From Bradyrhizobium sp. ARR65 (GTDB lineage: Bacteria > Pseudomonadota > Alphaproteobacteria > Rhizobiales > Xanthobacteraceae): a stretch of DNA of 64,000 nt. This document shows positions 38,417-48,748 of this stretch, piece after piece; positions within the stretch are counted from its first letter, which is position 1; each line of letters starts with the position of its first letter. The position numbers and the translations under genes are program-made. The notes beneath the pieces are model-generated. The model was not told the origin of the DNA, made no database searches, and worked only from the letters and a program-made list of their open reading frames with translations. The stretch is taken from contig NZ_AWZU01000009.1 of the NCBI RefSeq assembly GCF_000472385.1, positions 62,204-126,203 of the forward strand. The letters run 5' to 3'.

Positions 38417-38681
38417 GTTTCCACACCCTTTCTTACCTGCAGCCGGTGGAACCGCCCCGGACGCCAAAACATGGCCGGAAAGGCTGCCGGCGCCCGCGAC
38501 CCCCGCGGCGGCAGAGGACCGTCGTTTGATTTCAGCCAAGCAGGCCAAAGTGGCGGTCCAGAATCGTTCTATTGGCACCCTTGCCGGAATAGCGCAAGCC
38601 CGCTATCGGCCCATAAGCGTGCAATGCACGAATTCCGCGCGCGGCTCATTGCGCTCGCGCAATCCCTCGAGGCAGCATCGG
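38417..38681. promoter_or_regulatory. Divergent region petA / trmL with two palindromes
   Basis: CGTGCAATGCACG at 38618-38630 is an exact palindrome around a central base. ATTGCGC-TC-GCGCAAT at 38648-38663 is an inverted repeat ending 18 bases before the trmL start and could mask its translation start. No gene is seen in the gap. Confidence 0.4.
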
Positions 38682-39137
38682 ATGCAGATTGCGCTTTTTC
38701 AGCCCGACATCCCCCCGAACACGGGAACAATACTTCGGCTCTGCGCGTGCCTCGATGTGAACGCTCATATCATCGAGCCGGCCGGATTTGCCGTATCCGA
38801 TCGGACTTTCCGCCGGGCGGGAATGGATTATCTGGAGCATGTGAAGCTGATGCGCCACGATTCCTGGGACAAATTCGATGACTGGCGCCGTAACGCGGGA
38901 CACCGGCTGCTGCTGTTCACCACCAAGGGGGCAACCTCATACCTCGATTTTCGTTACAGAGAGGGGGATATCCTGATGTTCGGCCGCGAAACCGCGGGTG
39001 TGCCGGAGACCGTCGCCGCGAAGGCGGATGCGCGGCTCAAGATCCCGATCAAGCCAACCTTGCGCTCGCTCAATGTCGCGATGGCGGCCGCAATGGCCAT
39101 CGGCGAAGCGCTGCGGCAGACCCGCTCCAAACCGTAA
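38682..39137 (+). CDS. trmL: tRNA (cytidine(34)-2'-O)-methyltransferase, TrmL
   Basis: The 151-residue SPOUT protein should 2'-O-methylate the wobble base of leucine tRNAs. It starts MQIALFQPDIPPNTGTILRLCACL, the standard N-terminus, and has the SPOUT knot motifs ILMFGRETAGVP and LRSLNVAMAAAMA. The frame is open far upstream, but that part is antisense to petA. The queE gene follows after 11 bases. Confidence 0.93.
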   Translation: MQIALFQPDIPPNTGTILRLCACLDVNAHIIEPAGFAVSDRTFRRAGMDYLEHVKLMRHDSWDKFDDWRRNAGHRLLLFTTKGATSYLDFRYREGDILMFGRETAGVPETVAAKADARLKIPIKPTLRSLNVAMAAAMAIGEALRQTRSKP

Positions 39138-39148
39138 GGAGCGATCGA

Positions 39149-39781
39149 GTGAGTTACGCCGTCAAGGAAATCTTCCTGACGCTGCAGGGCGAAGGCGCCC
39201 ACACCGGACGCGCGGCAGTATTTTGCCGATTCGCCGGCTGCAATCTCTGGAGCGGCCGGGAAGAGGATCGCGCCAGCGCCACCTGCCAATTTTGCGACAC
39301 CGATTTCGTCGGCACGGATGGCACTTTGGGCGGCCGCTACGCCTCAGGGGCCGAACTCGCCGACATGATTGCCGCGCAATGGAAGGGAGATGACCGGGAT
39401 CGCTACGTCGTGTTGACCGGAGGCGAACCGCTGCTGCAGGTGGATGCGCCCCTCATCGCGGCGCTCCATGAGCGCGCCTTCGCGATCGCCGTCGAGACCA
39501 ACGGCACGGTCGAGGCTCCGCCAGGGCTGGACTGGATTTGCGTCAGCCCGAAAGCGGGCACGAGGCTCGTGCAACGACAAGGCCACGAACTGAAGCTGGT
39601 GTACCCGCAGGCCGGCGCCGAGCCGGAGGCTTTTGCCGATCTCGCCTTCGAACGGTTCTCGCTGCAGCCGATGGACGGCCCGGACGTTGCGGAAAATACC
39701 GCGCGCGCAATTGCCTATTGCCTTAAGCATCCGCAATGGCGGCTCAGCCTGCAAACGCACAAGGCCCTTGGGATCAGATAG
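39149..39781 (+). CDS. queE: 7-carboxy-7-deazaguanine synthase QueE
   Basis: QueE is a small radical SAM enzyme of queuosine synthesis that makes 7-carboxy-7-deazaguanine. The 210-residue product has [21 protein letters not shown] and the cluster cysteines spaced CX14CX2C ([22 protein letters not shown]), the variant known from Burkholderia QueE rather than the usual CX3CX2C. GGEPLLQ is the SAM-binding motif. It starts at GTG 39149 with AAGGAG ten bases before. The rest of the queuosine genes are not in the window. Confidence 0.95.
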   Translation: MSYAVKEIFLTLQGEGAHTGRAAVFCRFAGCNLWSGREEDRASATCQFCDTDFVGTDGTLGGRYASGAELADMIAAQWKGDDRDRYVVLTGGEPLLQVDAPLIAALHERAFAIAVETNGTVEAPPGLDWICVSPKAGTRLVQRQGHELKLVYPQAGAEPEAFADLAFERFSLQPMDGPDVAENTARAIAYCLKHPQWRLSLQTHKALGIR

Positions 39782-39837
39782 GCCTTTTGGAATCGGATCG
39801 AGAGCGCGCAGATCATCCTTCACGACATAGGCGAACG

Positions 39838-40725
39838 ATGGACTCATCAGATATCGAAGCGCGCAAAGCACGCGCCAAGGCTTGGTTCGAAATGCTGCGC
39901 GACGAAATCTGCGCTGCCTTCGAAAAGCTCGAGGACGAGGCGCCAGCCGCGCTGTTTCCCGGTGGCGCCGGACGTTTCGTGCGCACGCCCTGGCAGCGCA
40001 CCGACCACAGCGCCGTTCCGGGCGGAGGCGGCGTGATGTCGATGATGCATGGCCGCCTGTTTGAGAAGGTCGGCGTGCACTGCTCGACCGTGTTCGGCGA
40101 GTTCGCCCCGGAATTCCGCAGCCAAATTCCCGGCGCTTCCGAGGACCCGCGCTTCTGGGCTTCCGGCATTTCGCTGATCGCGCATATGCGCAGTCCCCAT
40201 ATTCCCGCCGTGCACATGAACACGCGCTTCATCGTCACGACCAAGAGCTGGTTCGGCGGCGGCGCCGATCTCACGCCGGTACTGAACAGCCGGCGCACCC
40301 AGGAGGATCCCGACACGATTGCGTTCCACGCCGCGATGCGATCGGCCTGCGATGCCCATGCGAGAATTGCGCCCTACGAAAAGTATAAGAAGTGGTGTGA
40401 TGAGTATTTCTACCTGCCGCATCGCAAGGAGCCACGCGGCATCGGCGGCATCTTTTACGATCATCACGATTCCGGCGACTGGGATGCCGATTTCGCCTTC
40501 ACCCAGGACGTCGGCCGCGCCTTTTTGCAAGTCTATCCGCAGCTGGTGCGCGCCAACTTCAACACACCGTGGACAGACGCCGAGCGTGAGGAGCAATTGA
40601 TCCGGCGCGGCCGCTATGTCGAGTTCAATCTCCTCTACGATCGCGGCACGCTGTTTGGGCTCAAGACCGGCGGCAATATCGATTCCATCCTCTCCTCAAT
40701 GCCTCCCGAGGTGAAGTGGCCGTAA
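39838..40725 (+). CDS. hemF: Oxygen-dependent coproporphyrinogen III oxidase
   Basis: HemF oxidatively decarboxylates coproporphyrinogen III in heme and other tetrapyrrole synthesis. The 295-residue product has [19 protein letters not shown], the active-site loop [29 protein letters not shown] and [19 protein letters not shown], all conserved in the family. I start at 39838, where [20 protein letters not shown] begins; the frame upstream overlaps the end of queE. Genus members often also carry the anaerobic HemN. Confidence 0.95.
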   Translation: MDSSDIEARKARAKAWFEMLRDEICAAFEKLEDEAPAALFPGGAGRFVRTPWQRTDHSAVPGGGGVMSMMHGRLFEKVGVHCSTVFGEFAPEFRSQIPGASEDPRFWASGISLIAHMRSPHIPAVHMNTRFIVTTKSWFGGGADLTPVLNSRRTQEDPDTIAFHAAMRSACDAHARIAPYEKYKKWCDEYFYLPHRKEPRGIGGIFYDHHDSGDWDADFAFTQDVGRAFLQVYPQLVRANFNTPWTDAEREEQLIRRGRYVEFNLLYDRGTLFGLKTGGNIDSILSSMPPEVKWP

Positions 40726-40734
40726 GGGTTGAGG

Positions 40735-40809
40735 GTCATTCCGGGGCGGGCGCGCAGCGGCCGAACCCGGAATCTCGAGGTTTGGGTTCGCTTCGCGCCC
40801 CGGAACGAC
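40735..40809. repeat. Palindromic intergenic repeat, CGTCATTCCGG type (copy 9)
   Basis: GGTCATTCCGGGGCG faces CGCCCCGGAACGACG. The centre has GAATCTCGAGGTTTGGGTTC, more decayed. It lies between converging hemF and the CCA-adding enzyme gene. Confidence 0.75.
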
Positions 40810-40824
40810 GCGGGGAAAATCAAT

Positions 40825-42075
40825 TCACGGCCTGTCGCGGGTGAGGCGGGCAACCGTCTGGTCGACGATGGACGCAAGCGAAGCCGGATCGAGCGGAAAA
40901 TCGGCGGCCAGCCAGGCATCTTCGGCCAGCGTGAGCACATGTCCGAGCGCAGGACCTTGGGCAATGCCGCGGGCGATGAAATCGGCGGCTTTCAACGGAA
41001 ATTTCGGCGCCTCCCATCGCCGCGGCAGCGTTGCAAAATTCCGCCACGGCGTGGGATCGGTGTTGCCGCCGGCCCGCGCCCACGCGAGCAGCAGACGATC
41101 GCGATACGCCTCTTCGCCCAGGCGGTAGAGCCGACGCTTCGCCCTCGCCTCGTCCATCGCTGCCAGCCGCCACCAGCGATGGCCCATGGAATCGAGCCGC
41201 TTGGCTTCGGCACTACTCAGGCGCAAGCGCGTCGCCAGGCGCCGCGCGTCCTCGGTGACGGCAACCGCAAGCGCCGCGAGCCGACGGATTGCATCCGCCG
41301 CCAGACCAAGCTCACGTTCGGCGGCAATCATCGACGCGAACGGCCCGGTATAGGCGACGCCGCCAAATATCGCCTGCAGGAAACCGCCCTCCGCCATCGC
41401 CGTCACCGCGCCGACGGCACCGTCCGCGACCAACAGCTTCATGATCTCCATCCGCACGCGCTCTGCCGAAAGCGTGGCAAGCCCTGCGCGCGCGGCGATG
41501 CAGGCGAGATAGCCGGCGCGGTCCACCTCGCCCGCGCCGAACGCGGCATGAATGCGGAAGAAGCGAAGGATACGCAGGTAATCCTCCTCGATCCGCTGCG
41601 CAGGATCGCCGATGAAGCGCACCCGCCGTTCGGCGATATCGGGCAATCCGCCGACATAATCGTACACCACGCCCGCAAGATCGATGGAGAGCGCGTTGAT
41701 GGTGAAATCGCGCCGGTGCGCATCGCCCACCCAGTCACGACCGAACGCGACCTTGGCCTTGCGGCCGAAGGTTTCGGTGTCCTCGCGCAGCGTGGTGATC
41801 TCGAAGGGATGCGCATCCACCACCAGCGTCACCGTGCCGTGCTCGATCCCCGTCGGCACGCTCTTGATGCCGGCCGCCTTGGCGCGGCGGATCACCTCGT
41901 TCGGCAGGGCCGTGGTCGCGATATCGATATCGCCGGTCGGAATGCCGAGCAGCGCGTTACGCACTGCGCCGCCGACCACGCGCGCTTCCTCGCCATCACC
42001 GTTCAAGAGGCCCAGCACGCGGACAGCGGGACCGGATTTGAGCCAGGGCGCGTCCAGCACCCGAGCAGGACTCAT
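40825..42075 (-). CDS. cca: CCA tRNA nucleotidyltransferase
   Basis: The 416-residue class II nucleotidyltransferase adds or repairs the 3' CCA of tRNAs. The fold shows VRNALLGIPTGDIDIATTALP with the metal-binding DxD, RRDFTINALS and the DYVGGLPDIAERRVRFIGDP signature (in parts), then the LRILRFFRIHAAFG helix. Its ATG overlaps the stop of the DUF6111 gene (ATGA), so it is the last gene of a coupled operon. Activity as A-adding or CCA-adding is not separable here. Confidence 0.94.
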   Translation of the reverse strand: MSPARVLDAPWLKSGPAVRVLGLLNGDGEEARVVGGAVRNALLGIPTGDIDIATTALPNEVIRRAKAAGIKSVPTGIEHGTVTLVVDAHPFEITTLREDTETFGRKAKVAFGRDWVGDAHRRDFTINALSIDLAGVVYDYVGGLPDIAERRVRFIGDPAQRIEEDYLRILRFFRIHAAFGAGEVDRAGYLACIAARAGLATLSAERVRMEIMKLLVADGAVGAVTAMAEGGFLQAIFGGVAYTGPFASMIAAERELGLAADAIRRLAALAVAVTEDARRLATRLRLSSAEAKRLDSMGHRWWRLAAMDEARAKRRLYRLGEEAYRDRLLLAWARAGGNTDPTPWRNFATLPRRWEAPKFPLKAADFIARGIAQGPALGHVLTLAEDAWLAADFPLDPASLASIVDQTVARLTRDRP

Positions 42076-42335
42076 TTCTCCACTCCGGGGACCAATTTGC
42101 CGTTCTCGATATGGGCGGGGATGTAGGTGGAATTTGGCGGCGCGCCGGAAAAATTAGCAAGCATGATGAAGCTTAGAATGACCAGAAGCAATGATCCAAG
42201 CACGAGTCTCGCCACAAGGTGAAGTGGCCACAAGGCCGGAACCAGCAGGCCGGAGCGGGTGGCGATCAGAAACAGCGCATAGACCGCGAAGGGAATGAGG
42301 AAAATCCCTATCTCGGTCGCTGCCTGCCGGATCAT
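42072..42335 (-). CDS. DUF6111-like small membrane protein
   Basis: The 87-residue protein has two transmembrane helices (IFLIPFAVYALFLIAT and LVLGSLLLVILSFIML) and a C-terminal tail STYIPAHIENGKLVPG. This matches the DUF6111 pattern seen between a Nudix gene and the CCA gene in this order. It overlaps both neighbours by four bases (ATGA). Role unknown. I start at the ATG at 42335, inside the end of the Nudix gene. Confidence 0.75.
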   Translation of the reverse strand: MIRQAATEIGIFLIPFAVYALFLIATRSGLLVPALWPLHLVARLVLGSLLLVILSFIMLANFSGAPPNSTYIPAHIENGKLVPGVEK

Positions 42336-43003
42336 GGCAAATAGATCCGCTCGTAGAGCACCCGCAGGATGCCCGCGGTGGCGCCCCATATATACCGCTC
42401 GGCGAACGGCATGGCGTAGTAAGTGCGCTCCACGCCGCGGAATTCCTTACTGTGAAGCTGATGATTCTTGGGATTCATCAGGAAGGACAGCGGCACCTCG
42501 AAGGCGTCGTCGACCTCCGCATGGTTGATGGTGAGCGCAAAACCGGGTTTTACGCGCGCCACCGTCGGCAGGATGCGAAATCCGAAGCTCGTGCCGTAGA
42601 CCTCGAGATAGCCGAGCGGATCGATGAAGCTGCGGTCGAGCCCGACCTCTTCTTCCGCCTCGCGCAGCGCGGTATCGCGGGGGGATGCATCGATCGCGTC
42701 GATCTTGCCGCCCGGAAACGAGATCTGGCCGGCGTGGTCGGCCAGGTTTGGCGAGCGCTGCGTCAGCAGCACAGTCGGCTCGGGGCGATCGACGATCGGG
42801 ATCAACACCGCCGCCGGCCGGATCGGCTGCTCGCGCGCGATGACCTTGAGCATGTGGTCGGTACCGGCATCACCGCTTTGCGGAATGATATTCGGGTCGA
42901 CGAGGCTTCGAGGAACGTCGAAGCTAAGCCGCGCGCGCACCCGGTTGAAAAACTCCGTCGAGCTGAGCTCGACCGGAGTTGTCTTCAGCATCGGCTCGTT
43001 CAA
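42332..43003 (-). CDS. Nudix hydrolase, CoA pyrophosphatase-like
   Basis: The 223-residue protein has a Nudix box in GGKIDAIDASPRDTALREAE EEVGLD form and, before it, the LTQRSPNLADHAGQISFPGG segment that marks the NudL/CoA-pyrophosphatase branch. It probably hydrolyses CoA and its derivatives to 4'-phosphopantetheine and 3',5'-ADP. It overlaps the DUF1285 gene upstream and the DUF6111 gene downstream. Confidence 0.88.
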   Translation of the reverse strand: MNEPMLKTTPVELSSTEFFNRVRARLSFDVPRSLVDPNIIPQSGDAGTDHMLKVIAREQPIRPAAVLIPIVDRPEPTVLLTQRSPNLADHAGQISFPGGKIDAIDASPRDTALREAEEEVGLDRSFIDPLGYLEVYGTSFGFRILPTVARVKPGFALTINHAEVDDAFEVPLSFLMNPKNHQLHSKEFRGVERTYYAMPFAERYIWGATAGILRVLYERIYLP

Positions 43004-43608
43004 AGCGCCGCCCTCACCTGTTCCGCATCGGCCATCGGGAAAAATTCGCCTGCGGATTCCACCCCGAACATCGGCCGACCATCGATCATGCGCTCCTCGC
43101 CCATGTCAACCAGATCGTAATAGAGCGCGCGCGTGACCTTGGCCCAGAGATCGGCACGAATGTGAAGATAGGGCGTGAGCCCGCCGTCGCGGGACATCTC
43201 GAACCGCAGCCTGTGCGCGGAATCGCAATCAACCCAATCATCCACATTGGTGCGAAAGCGCAAGCGCCGCCCGTCCGCGTGATCTTCCTTAACCATTTCG
43301 ACCGCAAGGAAGGGCGCGTCATCGACGCGGATGCCCACCTTCTCGACCGGCGTCACCAGAAAATACTTGTCCCCCTCGCGCTTGAGGATGGTGGAAAACA
43401 GCCGTACCAGCGCCGGCCTGCCGATTGGCGTGGCCATGTAGAACCACGTACCGTCGGCAGCGATTCGCATGTCGATATCTCCGCAGAACGGCGGATTCCA
43501 CAGATGGAGCGGAGGCAGGCCCTTTCCGGCGACCGCCTTGGCAGCGTCGTTTGCCGCAGCCGTGAGGCCATCCAGGCCTCGATTTGAGCTCTGCCCTTGC
43601 TTCGCCAT
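43000..43608 (-). CDS. DUF1285 protein
   Basis: The 202-residue protein matches the DUF1285 pattern: LPPLHLWNPPFCGDIDMRI, GTWFYMATPIGRPALVRLFS, and the C-terminal VTRALYYDLVDMG. No activity is established for the family. It starts the operon DUF1285 - Nudix - DUF6111 - cca, whose members overlap by four bases. I use the ATG at 43608, with AGGGCG before it. It is divergent from the MoxR module. Confidence 0.85.
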   Translation of the reverse strand: MAKQGQSSNRGLDGLTAAANDAAKAVAGKGLPPLHLWNPPFCGDIDMRIAADGTWFYMATPIGRPALVRLFSTILKREGDKYFLVTPVEKVGIRVDDAPFLAVEMVKEDHADGRRLRFRTNVDDWVDCDSAHRLRFEMSRDGGLTPYLHIRADLWAKVTRALYYDLVDMGEERMIDGRPMFGVESAGEFFPMADAEQVRAAL

Positions 43609-43636
43609 GGTTCGCCCTGAAATTTTTACTTCACGA

Positions 43637-43654
43637 TTTGGCACGATTGCTGCA
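43637..43654 (+). promoter_or_regulatory. Candidate sigma-54 promoter of the MoxR module
   Basis: TTTGGCACGATTGCTGCA fits the -24/-12 consensus TGGCACG-N4-TTGCA with one mismatch (CTGCA). The GG at 43640-43641 and GC at 43652-43653 are exactly ten bases apart. It points to the MoxR gene with a leader of about 190 bases. No upstream activator site of the NifA type (TGT-N10-ACA) was seen. Confidence 0.5.
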
Positions 43655-43857
43655 AGCCAGACGTTGTAAGTAGCTGGCGAGTTCCCGGGGAAAGTGCGGG
43701 TTCAGGTCGCCACATCGTGATGCCGTTAATACCTCGAAACCCCCTTAATGTGGGGATAGTTTAACTCGACGAACACATGGCCTTTGCGCAAGGTTGTTCG
43801 TAGCATGGTCTGTTGGCATGGCGCGCAAGCGAGCCGCGTCAAGAAGGAGCGAAGCGG

Positions 43858-44855
<998 letters not shown>

Positions 44856-44856
<1 letters not shown>

Positions 44857-45797
44857 TGGCTGAAGCGACCAAGCAGACAAAGGGGGAGATCACTGCAATC
44901 AGACGTGCCGATGGCGAGAGCCGAACGCTCGCCGCATCGCTGCCGCGTCTTGTGCTTGAGGCCCGCCGCATCGCGGCCAATGTGATTCATGGATTGCACG
45001 GCCGGCGTCGCGCCGGGACCGGTGAAAACTTCTGGCAGTATCGCCGCTTCATCTCCGGCGAGCCGTCGCAAAATGTCGACTGGCGAAGGTCCGCGCGCGA
45101 CGATCATCTCTATGTCCGCGAGCAGGAGTGGGAGGCCGCACACACCGTGTGGATCTGGCCGGATCGCTCACCGTCCATGGCGTTCGCCTCGAAACAGGCG
45201 CGCGACAGCAAGCTTGAACGTGCCCTGATTGTCACCTTCGCGCTTGCCGAACTCCTGGTTGCCGGCGGCGAACGGGTCGGCATTCCCGGCCTGCTGAATC
45301 CGACCGCGAGCCGCGGCGTCATCGACAAGATGGCGCAAGCGATGCTGCACGACAGTGCGGAGAGAATGAGCCTGCCGCCCTCTTTCGTACCATCGGCACT
45401 CGCCGAGATCGTGGTGCTGTCGGATTTCTGGTCGCCGATCGCCGATATCCGCAACACGCTGGCGGGCCTGTCGGCCTCGGGCGCGCATGGCGCGCTGGTC
45501 CAGATCGTCGATCCCGCAGAGGAAAGCTTCCCTTATTCCGGACGCATCGAGTTCGTCGAACCGGAAGGCCACGGCGTCATTACCGCCGGACGCGCGGAAA
45601 GCTGGATGAACGACTATGTCGAACGGGTAGCGCTGCACCGCGATCAGATTCGCGCCGAGACCAGCCGGCTCGATTGGCTGTTCTCGACCCACACCACCGA
45701 TCGCTCGGCGGCCGAGCTCTTGCTGTTCCTGCACAACGGCATGACCGTGGGCAAGGGCAGCTTGCGCAGCAATGTTAAAGCGGGGCTGAGTGCATGA
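44856..45797 (+). CDS. DUF58 protein with VWA-like metal site
   Basis: The 313-residue protein has the DUF58 core ENFWQYRRFISGEPSQNVDW and a metal-site motif DRSPSMAF (DxSxS) of VWA domains. DUF58 proteins are paired with MoxR ATPases in many bacteria, and the pair is thought to work together on envelope or stress functions. It overlaps both neighbours (TGATG at its start, ATGA at its end), so it is translated with them. Confidence 0.92.
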
Positions 45798-48604
45798 TGT
45801 TTGGCCTGCCCCTCTCCTTTACCGAGCCACTGCTGCTCGCGGGCCTGTTGAGTCTGCCTGTGTTGTGGTGGGTGCTGCGGGTGACGCCGCCGCGGCCCCG
45901 GCGCATCGAATTTCCGCCGACCCGGCTGCTGTTCGACATTGCACCTCGCGAAGAGACGCCGTCGCGTACACCGTGGTGGCTGACCGCACTGCGACTCGCC
46001 GCCGCCGCGCTGGTGATTTTTGCGGCCGCGGGTCCCGTGTGGAATCCGCAGGCCGGGCTTGCCGGCAGCAAGGCGCCGCTTCTGATCCTGCTGGATGACG
46101 GCTGGAGCGCAGCATCGAGCTGGGACGCGAGGATCAGGGCCGCCGATGAATTGATCGCCAAGGCCGATAACGACCGGCGCGGCGTTGCGCTCGCGCCGCT
46201 CTCGGATCCCGCACGCGACATCACCTTGATGCCGGCGGGCGCCGCGCGCGTGGCGCTGCGGCAGCTTGCGCCGAAACCCTATGCGGTCGAACGGGTGGAC
46301 ACCCTCGCCGCGATCGATCGTTTCCTCAAGGGAACCGGTGACGTGGAGATCGCCTGGCTGACTGATGGCGTCGACACCGGCCGCGGAGCGGAGTTCGTCG
46401 AAGGCCTGGGCAAAGTCATCGCCGATCGCACCTTGACCATCTATCAGGGCGGCACGCCATCGCCGCTTGCGCTCGCCGACGCTGAAAACGCCGCCGCCAA
46501 GATGACGGTGAAGGTGCTGCGCACCGATACCGGCATCGCAAGCGGTGTCGTGCGCGCGCTCGATTCCAAGGGTTCGCCAATTGGCGACGCACGCTTCTCC
46601 TTTGCGCCCCAATCCCCCGAGACCGAAGCCGCATTCGATCTTCCGGTCGAATTGCGCAACGACATCGCGCGGCTCGAAATCGCCGGTGAACGCTCCGCAG
46701 GCGCGGTGCAATTGCTCGACAAGCGTTGGCGTCGCCGCGCGATTGGCATCGTCAGCGGCGCGACCAGCGAGACCGCGCAGCCGCTGTTAGCGCCGACCTT
46801 CTATCTCGCCCGGGCGCTGTCGCCCTTCGCCGACGTGCGGCTGGGCGATCGCGGCGTCGCGCCGCAGCAGGCGATCGGGCAGTTTCTCGACCAGAAGGTG
46901 CCGATGATCATCATGGCCGATGTCGGCTCGCTCTCGCCGGAGCTGCGCGATCGCCTCAACGCCTGGATCGATCAGGGCGGCGTGCTGGTGCGCTTCGCCG
47001 GTCCTCGCCTTGCGCAAGGCGATGACGATCTGGTGCCGGTCAAACTGCGCCGCGGCGGCCGCACGCTTGGCGGCAGCCTCACCTGGGAGAAGCCCCAGCA
47101 CCTCACGGCTTTCGCCGGCGACGGTCCTTTCGCCGGCCTTCCGGTGCCCAAGGACGTCACCGTCAGCCGTCAGGTGCTGGCCGAACCCGACGCGGTGCTC
47201 GCGACCAAGAGTTGGGCTTCGCTGGAGGATGGCACCCCGCTCGTCACCGGCGAGCACCGCGGCAAGGGCATCATCAGCCTTTTCCATGTCAGTGCCGACA
47301 TGCGCTGGTCGGACCTGCCGATGTCGGGGACCTTTGTCGAGATGCTGAGGCGGATCGTCGATATGTCCGGCTATACGTCTACTCCGGGCGCCGGCGTCGC
47401 CAGCCAGGGCAGCAAGGAGACCGTGGCACCGCTGCACACGCTCGACGGCTTTGGCGTGCTCGGCCCGCCGCCATCGACGGCCAAGCCGCTGGCGGCCGAT
47501 TACCGTGACCGCGCGACGCCGGACCATCCTCCCGGCTTCTACGGCCCGGCGGAAGGGCCGCTGGCGGTGAACACGCTCGCCGCGGCCGACCGCATCGCGG
47601 CGCTCGATACCTCGCCGTTGCATGCCCAGCGCGCCACCTACACCAATGCCGAGCCGCGCGACCTTCGGGGCATTTTGCTCTCGGCCTCGCTCGCTCTGTT
47701 CCTGCTCGACGCGATCATCGTTGCCCTGCTCGGCGGCGGCCTGGCCGCCCTGGTGCGGCGGCGCGCAGCCGCTACAGTGCTGGCCGTCGGCCTGATTCTT
47801 GCGGGAACGCTGATGCCGTCGGCAATCCGCGCCGAAAGCGCCGACGATTTCGCAATGAAGGCGGTGTCGCAGACGCGGCTTGCCTATGTCGTCACCGGCA
47901 ATGCCGACGTGGACTCCATCGTAAAGGCCGGCATGGCCGGGCTCACGCTTTTTCTCGCGCAGCGCACCGCGCTCGAGGCTGGAGATCCCATCGGCGTCGA
48001 TCCTGCGCACGATGAATTGGCTTTCTTCCCGTTGATCTATTGGCCGATCGTGCCCGGCGCGCCCAAGCCGCCGCAGGACGCGCTCAACAAGATCGACGCC
48101 TATATGAAGCAGGGCGGCACGGTGTTGTTTGACACCCGCGATGCGATCGACGCGCCGCCGGGCGAGAACGGCGCCTCGCAGACGCCGGGCATGCAGGCGC
48201 TGCGCGACATTCTCTCCTCGCTCGATGTGCCCGAGCTCGAGCCGGTGCCGCGCGAGCATGTGCTCACTAAGACGTTCTACCTGCTGCGCGACTTTCCGGG
48301 ACGCTTTACCAACGGGCAGACCTGGGTCGAGGCCTTGCCGCATGACGAGGACGAGGATGCCGCGTCGCGTCCGGCGCGCGGCGGTGACGGCGTCTCGCCG
48401 ATCATCATCACCTCGAACGATCTTGCCGGCGCCTGGGCGATCCGGCCGGACGGGCAGCCGATGCTGCCGCTGACACCGGGTGAGCCGAAGCAGCGCGAAT
48501 TCGCCTTCCGCGCCGGCGTCAACATCGTGATGTACACCCTGACCGGCAATTACAAGGCCGACCAGGTGCACGCGCCGGCGCTGATCGAGCGACTCGGACA
48601 GTGA
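45794..48604 (+). CDS. Large membrane protein with BatA-like N-terminus and DUF4159
   Basis: The 936-residue protein has two N-terminal transmembrane helices of the BatA/aerotolerance type (LLLAGLLSLPVLWWVL, LTALRLAAAALVIFAAA), a long soluble part, a further membrane segment near 630-670 (LLSASLALFLLDAIIVALLGG), and a C-terminal DUF4159 domain from about 690 (TRLAYVVTGNADVDSIVKAG, LAFFPLIYWPIVPG, GGTVLFDTRDA). This part has the glutamine-amidotransferase-like fold without a catalytic Cys that I can see. It overlaps the DUF58 gene by four bases. Function unknown. Confidence 0.88.
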   Translation: MMFGLPLSFTEPLLLAGLLSLPVLWWVLRVTPPRPRRIEFPPTRLLFDIAPREETPSRTPWWLTALRLAAAALVIFAAAGPVWNPQAGLAGSKAPLLILLDDGWSAASSWDARIRAADELIAKADNDRRGVALAPLSDPARDITLMPAGAARVALRQLAPKPYAVERVDTLAAIDRFLKGTGDVEIAWLTDGVDTGRGAEFVEGLGKVIADRTLTIYQGGTPSPLALADAENAAAKMTVKVLRTDTGIASGVVRALDSKGSPIGDARFSFAPQSPETEAAFDLPVELRNDIARLEIAGERSAGAVQLLDKRWRRRAIGIVSGATSETAQPLLAPTFYLARALSPFADVRLGDRGVAPQQAIGQFLDQKVPMIIMADVGSLSPELRDRLNAWIDQGGVLVRFAGPRLAQGDDDLVPVKLRRGGRTLGGSLTWEKPQHLTAFAGDGPFAGLPVPKDVTVSRQVLAEPDAVLATKSWASLEDGTPLVTGEHRGKGIISLFHVSADMRWSDLPMSGTFVEMLRRIVDMSGYTSTPGAGVASQGSKETVAPLHTLDGFGVLGPPPSTAKPLAADYRDRATPDHPPGFYGPAEGPLAVNTLAAADRIAALDTSPLHAQRATYTNAEPRDLRGILLSASLALFLLDAIIVALLGGGLAALVRRRAAATVLAVGLILAGTLMPSAIRAESADDFAMKAVSQTRLAYVVTGNADVDSIVKAGMAGLTLFLAQRTALEAGDPIGVDPAHDELAFFPLIYWPIVPGAPKPPQDALNKIDAYMKQGGTVLFDTRDAIDAPPGENGASQTPGMQALRDILSSLDVPELEPVPREHVLTKTFYLLRDFPGRFTNGQTWVEALPHDEDEDAASRPARGGDGVSPIIITSNDLAGAWAIRPDGQPMLPLTPGEPKQREFAFRAGVNIVMYTLTGNYKADQVHAPALIERLGQ

Positions 48605-48643
48605 GATGCGCGTGATGAATTTCATCGTTCCCCGGGTTGACGC

Positions 48644-48729
48644 CGTCATGGCCGGGCTTGGCCCGGCCGTCCACGCCTTGACGCACGGCGCGAAAGACGT
48701 GGATGCCCGGGACGAGCCCGGGCATGACG
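48644..48729. repeat. Palindromic intergenic repeat, CGTCATGCCCGGG type (copy 2)
   Basis: CGTCATGGCCGGGCTTGGC opens and GAGCCCGGGCATGACG closes. GGCCGTCCACGCC and GACGTGGATGCCC are the inner pair. It is the only break inside the MoxR module, between its third and fourth genes. Confidence 0.75.
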
Positions 48730-48748
48730 ATACGGATAGGTTAGCATT

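Noticed and set aside
46787..48649. 620-codon frame opposite the DUF4159 gene
   Set aside because: Antisense shadow; the plus-strand gene is linked by stop-start overlaps to its neighbours and has clear membrane helices.
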